From positions 1 through 16,406 of the forward strand of contig JAHHTL010000045.1 of the NCBI GenBank assembly GCA_020024635.1: a DNA stretch of 16,406 nucleotides, written 5' to 3'. A program made the position numbers and the translations under genes. The stretch is from Ruminococcus sp. (lineage in GTDB: Bacteria; Bacillota; Clostridia; Lachnospirales; Lachnospiraceae). Below, in pieces: positions 6,713 through 13,831 of the stretch. The notes below the pieces were generated by a model. It ran no database searches and was not told the DNA's origin. It worked only from the letters and a program-made list of their open reading frames with translations. The first letter of the stretch is position 1, and each line of letters opens with the position of its first letter.

Positions 6713-7291
6713 TTACTTCTCTCCTATCTGGTTTTTATAATATTTATAAGTTTCAATTGTTAAAGTATCAATTGGCCGACTAGTACCCTCAAGAAAAGAA
6801 ATTGTCGCTCCTGCACTAAGATAGACAGCCTCATCTATGTTATGAAATGCAGCAAGTCGGACTTTTGGCAGTATCGGAATCATTTTTCTTCCAGGTTCTA
6901 TATAGTCTGCAATATAAATGATTTTTTCTAACATTGTCATCGCTTCTCTTCCGGTTGTGTGATACCGAATTGCTTGAAGTATTTCTTTTGATGAAACATT
7001 GTATTGATGTTCTGCAAGATACACCCCTAGTTTCGCATGAATAAGAGCAGGCATCTCAAGCTCAGACTTCGTAAGTATGATTCCATATTTTTCGCAAAGA
7101 TGAATTTGTTCACTCGTAGAACAATATTTGCCACAATCATGTAGTAATCCAGCGTACATTGCCTGATTGATATCAACATTATACTTCATAGCGAGAGATG
7201 CCGCTGTATACATAACGCCTATTGTATGTTCATAACGTTCTGGTTTTAATAGTTTGCGAAGTTTCTTTTCAATTTCTTTCCTATCTTCCAT
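6713..7291 (-). CDS. yqeK: YqeK, HD-domain dinucleotide tetraphosphate hydrolase
   Basis: YqeK-type HD proteins split diadenosine tetraphosphate symmetrically into ADP, limiting an alarmone made under stress. The metal-binding residues of the HD fold are seen: H22 (YEHTIGV), H51-D52 (LLHDCGK), H85, H111 (RYHTTG) and D129 (YIADYIEPGR). From my chosen start it has 192 residues, normal for the family. I start it at ATG 7291 because GAGGA lies eight bases upstream and the ATG falls one base after the nadD stop. A longer reading from 7339 or 7304 would run into nadD without a ribosome binding site. Tight packing with nadD and rsfS implies one transcript. Confidence 0.92.
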   Translation of the reverse strand: MEDRKEIEKKLRKLLKPERYEHTIGVMYTAASLAMKYNVDINQAMYAGLLHDCGKYCSTSEQIHLCEKYGIILTKSELEMPALIHAKLGVYLAEHQYNVSSKEILQAIRYHTTGREAMTMLEKIIYIADYIEPGRKMIPILPKVRLAAFHNIDEAVYLSAGATISFLEGTSRPIDTLTIETYKYYKNQIGEK

Positions 7292-7292
7292 G

Positions 7293-7901
7293 TCAAGTTT
7301 CCTCATAGTAAAGCTTATGATTATCAATATATTGTACAACCGAGTTTGGTACCATATATCGAACCGTTTGATTATTTAAAATTCGTTTTCTAATGGCAGT
7401 TGAAGAAATTTCCAACAAGGGTGCACGAAGAACACGAATGTCAGCATCGTATCGAGTTGTGAGATAATTAATTTGATGCTCCATGTCTGTAATATCCTTA
7501 TCATCTCGCATGGCTGCGAGAATAATACAAGATGGAAATATCTCTTTAAAATGCATCCAGGTCTCAATTGAAAAAAGAGAATCTGCACCTAGTATAAAAT
7601 AAAATTCATGGTGCGGATATCGTTCTTTAAATTCATAAAGTGTTTGATATGTGTAGTGTACCCCCTCTTTGGACTCTTGCAAAGATAATTTAAAGTATGG
7701 TGTGTCATAAATTGCAGCTTGAACCATTGCAGCTCTATGCTTAAAATCTGTACCAATACTTTCTGTTTCTTTATGAGGTGGGGTCCCATTTGGCAAAAAC
7801 CAAATTTCATCTAATTTAAACTGCTCATATGCAAATTCACCTAAAAGCAGATGTCCTATGTGAATAGGATCAAACGTACCACCCATGATACCAATTTTCA
7901 T
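7293..7901 (-). CDS. nadD: NadD, nicotinate-nucleotide adenylyltransferase
   Basis: NadD transfers AMP from ATP to nicotinate mononucleotide, giving deamido-NAD, an essential late step of NAD synthesis in the cytoplasm. The 202-residue protein shows the nucleotidyltransferase signature GGTFDPIHIGHL (residues 7-18), GADS (105-108) and the C-terminal ISSTAIRKR (165-173). AGGAGA overlapping the end of yhbY sets the start. It lies ten bases after yhbY and one base before yqeK, the conserved order in Firmicutes. Confidence 0.97.
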   Translation of the reverse strand: MKIGIMGGTFDPIHIGHLLLGEFAYEQFKLDEIWFLPNGTPPHKETESIGTDFKHRAAMVQAAIYDTPYFKLSLQESKEGVHYTYQTLYEFKERYPHHEFYFILGADSLFSIETWMHFKEIFPSCIILAAMRDDKDITDMEHQINYLTTRYDADIRVLRAPLLEISSTAIRKRILNNQTVRYMVPNSVVQYIDNHKLYYEET

Positions 7902-7911
7902 AATCTATCTC

Positions 7912-8202
7912 CTACGGAAGAATGATCTTTTTCTTATCATCTTTTCCTTCTTTATAAAGCACAATTTTTTTCCCAATAACCTGAACAACTTGGGACCTTG
8001 TACGCTCCGCAATTGTTTCAGCCAGTTGTCTTGGATCATCTAGACAGTTCTGAAGAACACTAATCTTTACAAGTTCACGTGCTTCTAAAGCCTCTGCAAT
8101 TGCCGCTGTAAGGCCAGGTGTCATGCTTGACTTTCCAATTTGAAAAATAGGATCCATTGTCATTGCAAGACTTTTTAAGTAAGCTCTTTGTTTTGTAGTC
8201 AT
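7912..8202 (-). CDS. yhbY: YhbY, CRM-domain RNA-binding protein
   Basis: This 96-residue protein is a single CRM (YhbY) domain, a fold related to IF3-C that binds RNA and associates with precursor 50S particles. Family landmarks are QRAYLKSLA near the N-terminus, FQIGKSSMTP at about 20-29 and EALEARELVKISVL at about 37-50. The usual GxxG loop of CRM domains (GKGG or GKSG) reads GKSS here, a change at the last glycine. AGGAGA lies seven bases before the ATG. It is 24 bases after obgE and 10 before nadD, so it belongs to the same unit. Confidence 0.94.
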   Translation of the reverse strand: MTTKQRAYLKSLAMTMDPIFQIGKSSMTPGLTAAIAEALEARELVKISVLQNCLDDPRQLAETIAERTRSQVVQVIGKKIVLYKEGKDDKKKIILP

Positions 8203-8226
8203 GATTTCTCTCCTGTATTTCTATTA

Positions 8227-9510
8227 TTATTTATAGTAGTCAAATTGAAGGCCATACATGCGAACGGTATCCCCTTCTTCAATTCCTTCCGCTTCCAATC
8301 GCTCCAAAATTCCGCTATCTTTTAAGAACTTCTGGAAGAACGCAAATCCTTTTTCAGAATCAAGATTGGTATATCCAAGCATTTTTTCAATCTTTGGACC
8401 TTCCACAACAAAAGCATCGTCTTCTCTTTCCACAGTATAAGGAAGATCTTCGTAAATTAATTCATCCTCTGGGAAATATTCTTGCTCAAAAACAAGTGGT
8501 TTGGAATCCATCTTTTCTAATTGAGCACTTACGTAATAAAGTAGTTCTTTTAATCCATTTCCTGTAACACCTGAAATTGGAAATACTTTGATGCCTTGTG
8601 GTTCAAATTCTGCTTTCAGCCTTTCAATTGGATCTTCCTCTTCACTGTAAATGAGATCCGTCTTATTTGCAGCAATAACTTGTGGACGAGATGCAATGTC
8701 AGCATTGTAAGCTTGCAACTCTGCATTAATCTTGTGAATATCATCTACAGGATCTCTACCTTCTGTACCTGCCGCATCGACAACGTGAATCATCATCTTT
8801 GTGCGTTCAATATGTCTTAAAAATTCATGTCCAAGACCTACTCCTTGAGAAGCTCCTTCAATCAGTCCTGGGATATCTGCTATTACAAATCCTTTTGCCC
8901 CATCAAGATCAACCACACCAAGATTTGGATTTAAGGTTGTAAAGTGATAATTTGCAATTTTAGGATCTGCGTTTGTAACACGAGACAAAAGGGTAGATTT
9001 TCCAACATTTGGGAATCCTACAAGACCTACATCCGCAATGACTTTTAATTCCAATTGAACTTCTAGTTCCATGGCTGGTTGTCCAGGTTGTGCATATTTA
9101 GGAACTTGCATTGTAGAAGTAGCAAAATGCATATTTCCAAGACCGCCTTTTCCACCTTTTAATACAACTTGTCGTTTGTTATCGCCGGACATATCTGCGA
9201 CTACTTTTCCTGTTTTAAATTCTTTAATGACAGTTCCTTCTGGAACACGTAAAACAAGGTCTTTACCGTCTTTCCCATGGCAGCGTCTTTTTCCTCCTTG
9301 TTCGCCATCCCCAGCCGCATATTTACGCTTATGACGATAATCGACAAGTGTGTTTAACCCTTTATCGACTTCAAAAATAAGGTCTCCACCGCGTCCACCA
9401 TCTCCACCATCTGGTCCACCATTTGGTACATAGAGTTCACGGCGAAAACTACAGTGTCCGTCTCCACCACGTCCGGATCTTATAAAAATTTTTGCTCTAT
9501 CTGCAAACAT
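8227..9510 (-). CDS. obgE: Obg GTPase (ObgE/CgtA), 50S assembly factor
   Basis: Obg is an essential GTPase that binds the 50S subunit late in assembly and responds to ppGpp. From the chosen start it has 427 residues in three domains: the glycine-rich Obg fold (about 1-158), a G domain (about 159-330) and a C-terminal OCT domain (about 345-427), the last typical of Firmicutes. G-domain motifs are GFPNVGKST (165-173), DIPGLIEGA (212-220), ANKTDL (281-286) and ISGVTG near 312. I start at ATG 9510 because AAAGG is nine bases upstream. The in-frame ATG at 9519 has that same AAAGG directly abutting it, too close to serve as a ribosome binding site. It has its own extended -10 promoter after the rpmA terminator, and heads the yhbY-nadD-yqeK-rsfS run. 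Confidence 0.97.
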   Translation of the reverse strand: MFADRAKIFIRSGRGGDGHCSFRRELYVPNGGPDGGDGGRGGDLIFEVDKGLNTLVDYRHKRKYAAGDGEQGGKRRCHGKDGKDLVLRVPEGTVIKEFKTGKVVADMSGDNKRQVVLKGGKGGLGNMHFATSTMQVPKYAQPGQPAMELEVQLELKVIADVGLVGFPNVGKSTLLSRVTNADPKIANYHFTTLNPNLGVVDLDGAKGFVIADIPGLIEGASQGVGLGHEFLRHIERTKMMIHVVDAAGTEGRDPVDDIHKINAELQAYNADIASRPQVIAANKTDLIYSEEEDPIERLKAEFEPQGIKVFPISGVTGNGLKELLYYVSAQLEKMDSKPLVFEQEYFPEDELIYEDLPYTVEREDDAFVVEGPKIEKMLGYTNLDSEKGFAFFQKFLKDSGILERLEAEGIEEGDTVRMYGLQFDYYK

Positions 9511-9553
9511 AATTCGCATCCTTTTCTTTCTATTTATATTTTATTTGTTACAT

Positions 9554-9562
9554 ATTATATCA
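9554..9562 (-). promoter_or_regulatory. obgE promoter, extended -10
   Basis: TGATATAAT on the minus strand (9554-9562) is an extended -10 element (TGnTATAAT). There is no good -35 box at 16-18 bases, which extended -10 promoters tolerate. It lies about 44 bases before the obgE start and after the rpmA terminator, so the obgE operon can be transcribed independently. Confidence 0.68.
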
Positions 9563-9599
9563 CAAGAGTCTTTTTTTTACTATTAAAAATAAATGATAA

Positions 9600-9640
9600 T
9601 TAAACAAAGAAAGCCTCAGACACAAATCCTGTCTGAGGCT
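9600..9640 (-). terminator. Terminator after rpmA
   Basis: On the minus strand AGCCTCAGACA pairs with TGTCTGAGGCT over 11 bases (9612-9640, 7-base loop), followed by the T-rich run TTCTTTGTTT. It starts about 18 bases after the rpmA stop and separates the rplU-prp-rpmA unit from obgE. Confidence 0.93.
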
Positions 9641-9658
9641 AACATGTGCTTTATACGC

Positions 9659-9943
9659 TTATTCAGCTACTGGATAGATAGAAACCTGTTTCTTATCTCT
9701 GCCTTTTCTTTCGAATCTGACAATACCGTCTACTAAAGCAAACAGTGTGTCGTCACCGCCACGTCCTACATTAAGACCTGGATGGATTTTTGTTCCACGC
9801 TGTCTGTAAAGGATGTTACCAGCTTTTACAAACTGACCGTCAGCTCTCTTAGCGCCCAATCTCTTAGACTCAGAGTCACGTCCGTTCTTTGTAGAACCAA
9901 CTCCCTTTTTATGTGCAAAAAATTGAAGGTTCAAATTCATCAT
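9659..9943 (-). CDS. rpmA: 50S ribosomal protein L27, with Prp-cleavable leader
   Basis: L27 sits near the peptidyl transferase centre, and its N-terminal tail reaches toward the tRNA ends. The 94-residue precursor begins MMNLNLQFF followed by AHKKG. This is the Firmicutes-type extension that the protease Prp removes after the double Phe, here expected between F9 and A10. Landmarks of mature L27 include GSTKNGRDSESKRLG and the RQRGTKIHPG region. AGGAGG, ten bases before the first ATG, lies in the last codons of prp, so translation of the two genes is linked. The gene is followed by a strong terminator. Confidence 0.97.
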   Translation of the reverse strand: MMNLNLQFFAHKKGVGSTKNGRDSESKRLGAKRADGQFVKAGNILYRQRGTKIHPGLNVGRGGDDTLFALVDGIVRFERKGRDKKQVSIYPVAE

Positions 9944-9948
9944 GGTTA

Positions 9949-10287
9949 TTACACCTCCTCGAAGATAATATCAATGTATGGTTCATATTCCCTGTTATTC
10001 TCTATGTCTTGTAGACCAAGAATCATAGTCTGTAACAGTAATCTGGCATCATGTTCTGGATGTTTATGAAATCGAAAATTAATGAAAGGAACATCTTCTG
10101 TATCTCCAGAGGACACAGAAAATTTTTCTTCTGTAAATTTTTCAATTGCATTAATCGTATTGATCATAAGAACTGATGCTGCAGCACAAACAATGTCTGA
10201 ACCTGAATCGGCGTATCCTGCATGATCTTCTGCATCAAAGCCAATCCATTCATGCTGCCCATTTTCGTAAATGGTTACCTTAATCAT
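9949..10287 (-). CDS. prp: Prp, cysteine protease for L27 maturation
   Basis: Prp (formerly YsxB) cuts the N-terminal extension from ribosomal protein L27, an essential step where L27 carries such an extension. The 112-residue protein has the two catalytic residues in the family pattern: His22 in DHAGYADSGSD and Cys34 in DIVCAAASVL. It lies between rplU and rpmA, 12 bases after the former and 5 before the latter, the classic arrangement. Its last codons hold the ribosome binding site of its own substrate gene. A GGTGG just before its ATG serves as ribosome binding site. Confidence 0.95.
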   Translation of the reverse strand: MIKVTIYENGQHEWIGFDAEDHAGYADSGSDIVCAAASVLMINTINAIEKFTEEKFSVSSGDTEDVPFINFRFHKHPEHDARLLLQTMILGLQDIENNREYEPYIDIIFEEV

Positions 10288-10299
10288 TATGCCACCAGA

Positions 10300-10608
10300 T
10301 TAAGCGTTGATTTTTTCAATCTTAACTGCTGTATACTGTTGTCTGTGACCGTTCTTTTTATGGTATCCAGTTTTTCTCTTATACTTGTAAACGATAACTT
10401 TTTTTGCTTTTCCGTCACCAAGAACAGAAGCTGTAACTGTTGCACCCTCAACTGTTGGGTTTCCAACAACAAGATTATCATTGTTTACTGCAAGTACTTG
10501 GTCAAATGTATAAGTCTCTCCAGCATCTACACCAAGTTTTTCTACTTTAATGATATCGCCTTCGGCTACTTTGTACTGTTTACCACCTGTTGCTATAATT
10601 GCGTACAT
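10300..10608 (-). CDS. rplU: 50S ribosomal protein L21
   Basis: L21 is a structural protein of the 50S subunit. From ATG 10608 it has 102 residues, the usual length, with the family start MYAIIATGGKQYKVAEGD and the late basic segment YKRKTGYHKKNGHRQ. AGGAGG seven bases upstream sets this start. The open frame reaches back to 10638, but that would place the ribosome binding site inside the gene. It opens the rplU-prp-rpmA unit and is preceded by an L21-type leader, so feedback control by L21 is likely. Confidence 0.97.
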   Translation of the reverse strand: MYAIIATGGKQYKVAEGDIIKVEKLGVDAGETYTFDQVLAVNNDNLVVGNPTVEGATVTASVLGDGKAKKVIVYKYKRKTGYHKKNGHRQQYTAVKIEKINA

Positions 10609-10621
10609 ATGGCACCTCCTA

Positions 10622-10686
10622 TTATCATTACTCGCCAACTACGGCGTCTGTTAAAAATCAGAACTTTAAACCTCGTTGTGCGGCAT
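10622..10686 (-). promoter_or_regulatory. L21 leader, ribosomal protein autoregulatory RNA
   Basis: The transcript before rplU contains GCCGCACAACGAGG (10671-10684 on the minus strand) and GTTGGCGAGTAA (10628-10639). These are the conserved segments I associate with the L21 leader family upstream of rplU in Bacillota. Two small helices can be drawn: TCTG..CAGA, and CGCC GTAGTT GGCG just before the ribosome binding site. Binding of excess L21 here is thought to lower expression of the operon. The boundaries are approximate. Confidence 0.78.
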
Positions 10687-10694
10687 ACCATTAT

Positions 10695-10724
10695 AATATA
10701 GCACTTAACTTTTTGAAATGTCAA
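10695..10724 (-). promoter_or_regulatory. rplU promoter
   Basis: On the minus strand a perfect TTGACA (10719-10724) is followed after 18 bases by TATATT (10695-10700). An overlapping TATAAT (10690-10695) is also present but at a spacing of 23. Transcription would start just before the L21 leader. Confidence 0.72.
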
Positions 10725-10759
10725 TAGTTTTTTTGTGATTTATTAAATTGTTTTTTTAC

Positions 10760-11173
10760 TTATTTATCACAAGCAATTAATTTATCGTAGCAATATTCGA
10801 TAATCGTCTTTCTTGTAATAATTCCAATAAATTTTTTCTGATCATCAACGACAGGAACAAAATTTTGATCCATTGCTTGTTTTAGAAGATCTTCCATTTT
10901 TGCATCTGCTGCTACAGCATGAAAATTTGTTCTTCTTGGTAGATTTTGAATCAGAATATTTTCAGCACTCTTAATGTTAAGATTTTTATAATCTTTGATC
11001 CCCCAAAGAAGATCTCCTTCTGTAATTGTTCCAACAAATTCCCCATTTCTATTTAACATAGGAATGGATGAATATTTATGATATTCCATCGTCTCAAGAA
11101 CTTGACGAAGTGTGAAATCATTGTACACATATGCAACTTCACTTTTAGGCTTCAGAAAAAATAAGATGTTCAT
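10760..11173 (-). CDS. Protein with paired CBS domains
   Basis: This 137-residue cytoplasmic protein is little more than two CBS domains (about residues 12-60 and 75-130). They show the usual hydrophobic-Pro-Val and GxIT features: SIPMLNRNGEFVGTITEGDLL and FVPVVDDQKKFIGIITRK. Paired CBS domains form a Bateman module that binds adenosine ligands (AMP, ATP, SAM) and regulates partners. There is no enzyme or transporter domain. I start it at ATG 11173, 22 bases after the aspartate kinase stop, with GAAAGG upstream at a rather long spacing. The frame is open back into the kinase gene (ATG 11269), but that part is probably not translated. Position suggests a regulator of aspartate kinase or of aspartate-family flux. 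That is inference. No terminator is seen between it and the rplU promoter. Confidence 0.85.
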   Translation of the reverse strand: MNILFFLKPKSEVAYVYNDFTLRQVLETMEYHKYSSIPMLNRNGEFVGTITEGDLLWGIKDYKNLNIKSAENILIQNLPRRTNFHAVAADAKMEDLLKQAMDQNFVPVVDDQKKFIGIITRKTIIEYCYDKLIACDK

Positions 11174-11195
11174 AACTATATAAAAATACCTTTCG

Positions 11196-12515
11196 TTATA
11201 TTTGAGTAAGTACGAAAATATCGTAAAGAGCTTTGATTGCATTTTCAAAATCGTCGTGTCTGACTCCAACGATAATATTTAATTCGCTGGAACCTTGATC
11301 GATCATTTTTACGTTAATGTGGGCATGAGCAAGTGCAGAGAAGATTCTTCCTGCTGTACCACGAGTTGCACGCATTCCTCGCCCCACAATAGCAATTAAT
11401 GCAAGATCCGGTTCCAATTCAATATGATCGGGGTTTACTGCTTTATGGATCCCAGAAATAACTTGTTGTTCATGTTCTTCAAACTCATCTTTATGAACAA
11501 AAATTGTCATCGTATCAATTCCTGATGGGGTATGCTCAATCGAAATATTATAGTCCTCGAAAACCTGAAGAACCTTGCGGCAGAATCCAATCTCTGAGTT
11601 CATCATTGCCTTCTCAATGTTAATTGAAACAAACCCGTCAGTTCCGGCAATTCCTGTAATTGTATATTTCGGCTTTTTACAAGTTCCTTCTACAATCAGC
11701 GTCCCTGGATCTTCTGGTGCGTTTGTATTTTTGATGTTAATCGGTATCCCTGCTTTTCTTACTGGGAAAATTGCATCTTCATGTAACACACTCGCTCCCA
11801 TGTACGATAATTCTCGTAGCTCTTTGTATGTAATCGTCTCGATACATTTTGGATTTGAGACAATTCGTGGATCAGCAATCAAAAATCCTGAAACATCGGT
11901 CCAGTTTTCGTAAAGATCTGCTTCAATAGCAAGTGCCACCAATGAACCAGTTACATCAGATCCTCCACGAGAAAATGTAACAATTTTACCATCTTTTGTT
12001 GCTCCATAAAACCCCGGAACTACAGCATACTCTACAGCAGAAAGTCGATCTTTCAGAAGTTGATTGGTAAGCACAGGATCAAAGGTACCATCCTCATGAA
12101 AACGAATGACATCAGCAGAATCAACAAATGAAAAATCAAGATATGCTGCTAATACAATTCCGTTTAAATACTCCCCTCTTGAGGCAGCATAATCACGACC
12201 GGCTTTCTTTTTAAAATTATCACGAATTGCATCGAATTCTTTTTTAAGAGACAGTTTCAACGAAAGACCATCAATGATTTCCTGATAACGCTTGGCAATC
12301 GCAGAAAGAGCCGTTTCAAAGTCCTTTCCGTTGACAGCCTGCTCATAGCAACGATATAACATATCCGTTATTTTTGTGTCGTTTGCAAAACGTTTTCCTG
12401 GGGCAGATGGTACTACATAACGTCTTGACTGATCAGAACGAATGATTGTACCAACTTTTTTAAATTGTTCTGAACTAGCAAGAGAGCTTCCACCAAATTT
12501 TACAATTTTTTTCAT
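11196..12515 (-). CDS. lysC: Aspartate kinase (monofunctional, two ACT domains)
   Basis: Aspartate kinase makes aspartyl phosphate from aspartate and ATP, the entry to lysine, threonine, methionine and diaminopimelate synthesis. The 439-residue protein has an amino-acid kinase domain (about 1-275) with KFGGSSLA (6-13) and FSRGGSDVTG (181-190), then two ACT domains (about 288-350 and 365-435) for feedback by end products. There is no homoserine dehydrogenase part. Size and motifs resemble the YclM/ThrD class as much as LysC, so the symbol is generic and the inhibiting amino acid cannot be read. It has its own promoter. The leader of about 70 bases is too short for a lysine riboswitch or T-box. 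A CBS gene follows 22 bases downstream. Confidence 0.94.
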   Translation of the reverse strand: MKKIVKFGGSSLASSEQFKKVGTIIRSDQSRRYVVPSAPGKRFANDTKITDMLYRCYEQAVNGKDFETALSAIAKRYQEIIDGLSLKLSLKKEFDAIRDNFKKKAGRDYAASRGEYLNGIVLAAYLDFSFVDSADVIRFHEDGTFDPVLTNQLLKDRLSAVEYAVVPGFYGATKDGKIVTFSRGGSDVTGSLVALAIEADLYENWTDVSGFLIADPRIVSNPKCIETITYKELRELSYMGASVLHEDAIFPVRKAGIPINIKNTNAPEDPGTLIVEGTCKKPKYTITGIAGTDGFVSINIEKAMMNSEIGFCRKVLQVFEDYNISIEHTPSGIDTMTIFVHKDEFEEHEQQVISGIHKAVNPDHIELEPDLALIAIVGRGMRATRGTAGRIFSALAHAHINVKMIDQGSSELNIIVGVRHDDFENAIKALYDIFVLTQI

Positions 12516-12590
12516 AATTCTCTTCCTTCTTCCTCGTCGTAAAAATTTGTATATTTATGCATAGTATTCCATTTATAACTCAATTACATA

Positions 12591-12619
12591 ATTATACAAC
12601 AGAGGAAAATTATTGTAAA
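12591..12619 (-). promoter_or_regulatory. Aspartate kinase promoter
   Basis: On the minus strand TTTACA (12614-12619) and TATAAT (12591-12596) are exactly 17 bases apart, which is near-consensus. It lies about 75 bases before the start codon and directly downstream of the rng stop codon. Confidence 0.8.
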
Positions 12620-12632
12620 TAGAACATTCTAT
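12619..12632. repeat. 14-base palindrome at the rng end and aspartate kinase -35
   Basis: ATAGAACATTCTAT is a perfect 14-base palindrome. It contains the rng stop codon and abuts the -35 box of the aspartate kinase promoter. It could be an operator or chance; as RNA its stem would be too short and AT-rich for a convincing terminator. Confidence 0.3.
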
Positions 12633-13831
12633 GTATTTATGCTCTCATGCAATGGGCGTTTCACTTTCTTTCTTGTTACTTCCACTAATTGAAGAGCGGT
12701 TACATCCACAACAGTTGTGTAGATAGGGTCATTTAGAAGATGCTGCTTCAATGCTTTTATAAGTGTTTTAGTTGCATCTTCCGAATCAAGATTAATGAAA
12801 TCAATAATTATGATCCCCGACAGATTCCTAAGTCGTAATTGTTTTGCTACTTCTTTTGCAGCCTCTAGATTCACTTTTAAATGAGACTCCATCGGATTTT
12901 TTTTTGAAATAGACTTTCCAGAATTGACATCGATTACAGTCAGTGCTTCTGTATACTGTATAATAAGATATCCCCCTGTTTTTAACCAAACCTTCTCACT
13001 TAATGCTCGTTCTAGCACTTTATCCGTATTATACACCTTAGAAAGAGGAAAATCATAGCCCTTGGAATCATACAGAATCAGTTTATCAAGATCTTCTGGC
13101 TGATCTTTTTCAAAGTAAGAATAGGTCATCCGATATAACTCCTCTCCTTCAATGATGATTTCCGTCAGCCCTTCTGTATATACATTTTTTAAATCGGATA
13201 TGAAGGAAGGATGAGATTTTTTTAGGCACGAAAAACAGGTTCTCATGGAAGCAATCTCTTTGATCTTTTCATATTCCGCCCTTAAGCTTGAAAGTTCATT
13301 TAAAACATTAGAAATCTCTGTGTCCTTTGCATTAGTACGGATGATAATTCCATAATCATCATTTTTTAAATTGGAAAGACGTACCTTCCATTCCTCCTTT
13401 ACAGCTTTTGGCAATTTTCCAGAAGTCCCTATTCTTGTATTCCCTGTAGTAAGTACTACATACTTTCCGGTAAAGCTTAAATTACTACTGACTGTTGGAA
13501 CTTTTGTCTTAGTCGCTTCTTTAGTAATTTGTACAACAAGTTCGTCTCCGACACATAGCGGTTTTTTTCCAATTTTGTTTGTAAAAATTGCATGGGGAGC
13601 CTGGCTTAAATCAAAGTAACATTCGACCCCTTTTCCAATTTCAATAAATGCAGCTCCAATATTAGAAACGATATTTTTTACTTTCCCAATGTAAATATTC
13701 CCAAGCATAGGCGGAACAGATGATGGATCTGGTTTGTCTTCACAATGAATTTCAACAATCTCCTCATCCTCCATCTGAAAAATCCATATTTTATTTTCTT
13801 TTTCCATCATTAAAATTTTTCTAGATTTCAT
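12629..13831 (-). CDS. rng: Ribonuclease E/G family protein
   Basis: This is an endoribonuclease of the RNase E/G family, which cuts single-stranded AU-rich RNA and in many bacteria matures rRNA ends. The 400-residue protein begins with an S1-like domain (about 38-125). The two metal-binding aspartates are present as D301 in VIDVNSGK and D344 in IIIDFINLD, almost the same numbers as in E. coli RNase E. It ends soon after VEVTRKKVKRP. The CPxC zinc-link that normally follows, which holds dimers together in RNase E, is absent. Its ATG overlaps the DUF2344 stop codon by four bases (ATGA), a sign of translational coupling. It is followed by the aspartate kinase promoter without a clear terminator. 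Confidence 0.93.
   Translation of the reverse strand: MKSRKILMMEKENKIWIFQMEDEEIVEIHCEDKPDPSSVPPMLGNIYIGKVKNIVSNIGAAFIEIGKGVECYFDLSQAPHAIFTNKIGKKPLCVGDELVVQITKEATKTKVPTVSSNLSFTGKYVVLTTGNTRIGTSGKLPKAVKEEWKVRLSNLKNDDYGIIIRTNAKDTEISNVLNELSSLRAEYEKIKEIASMRTCFSCLKKSHPSFISDLKNVYTEGLTEIIIEGEELYRMTYSYFEKDQPEDLDKLILYDSKGYDFPLSKVYNTDKVLERALSEKVWLKTGGYLIIQYTEALTVIDVNSGKSISKKNPMESHLKVNLEAAKEVAKQLRLRNLSGIIIIDFINLDSEDATKTLIKALKQHLLNDPIYTTVVDVTALQLVEVTRKKVKRPLHESINT

Noticed and set aside
10222..10701. A 159-codon open frame on the plus strand opposite rplU and prp
   Set aside because: It lies wholly antisense to well-recognised ribosomal genes and their leader, has a low-complexity Cys/Phe-rich product, and has no convincing ribosome binding site.
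11174..11269. Longer N-terminus for the CBS protein starting at 11269
   Set aside because: It would overlap the end of aspartate kinase by over 70 bases, and the added residues do not look like a CBS domain. ATG 11173 lies just after the kinase stop.
11575..11913. A 112-codon plus-strand frame inside aspartate kinase
   Set aside because: It is a shadow of a conserved gene. Other plus-strand frames over obgE, rng and the radical SAM gene were dropped for the same reason.
12512..12562. Possible 16-codon leader peptide overlapping the aspartate kinase start by ATGA
   Set aside because: It has no strong ribosome binding site and no run of Lys, Thr or Met codons. Its acidic half simply translates the purine-rich ribosome binding region, and no attenuator hairpin is seen.
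12516..12628. Lysine riboswitch or T-box before aspartate kinase
   Set aside because: The leader after the promoter is only about 70 bases and lacks the conserved T-box or lysine-riboswitch elements.
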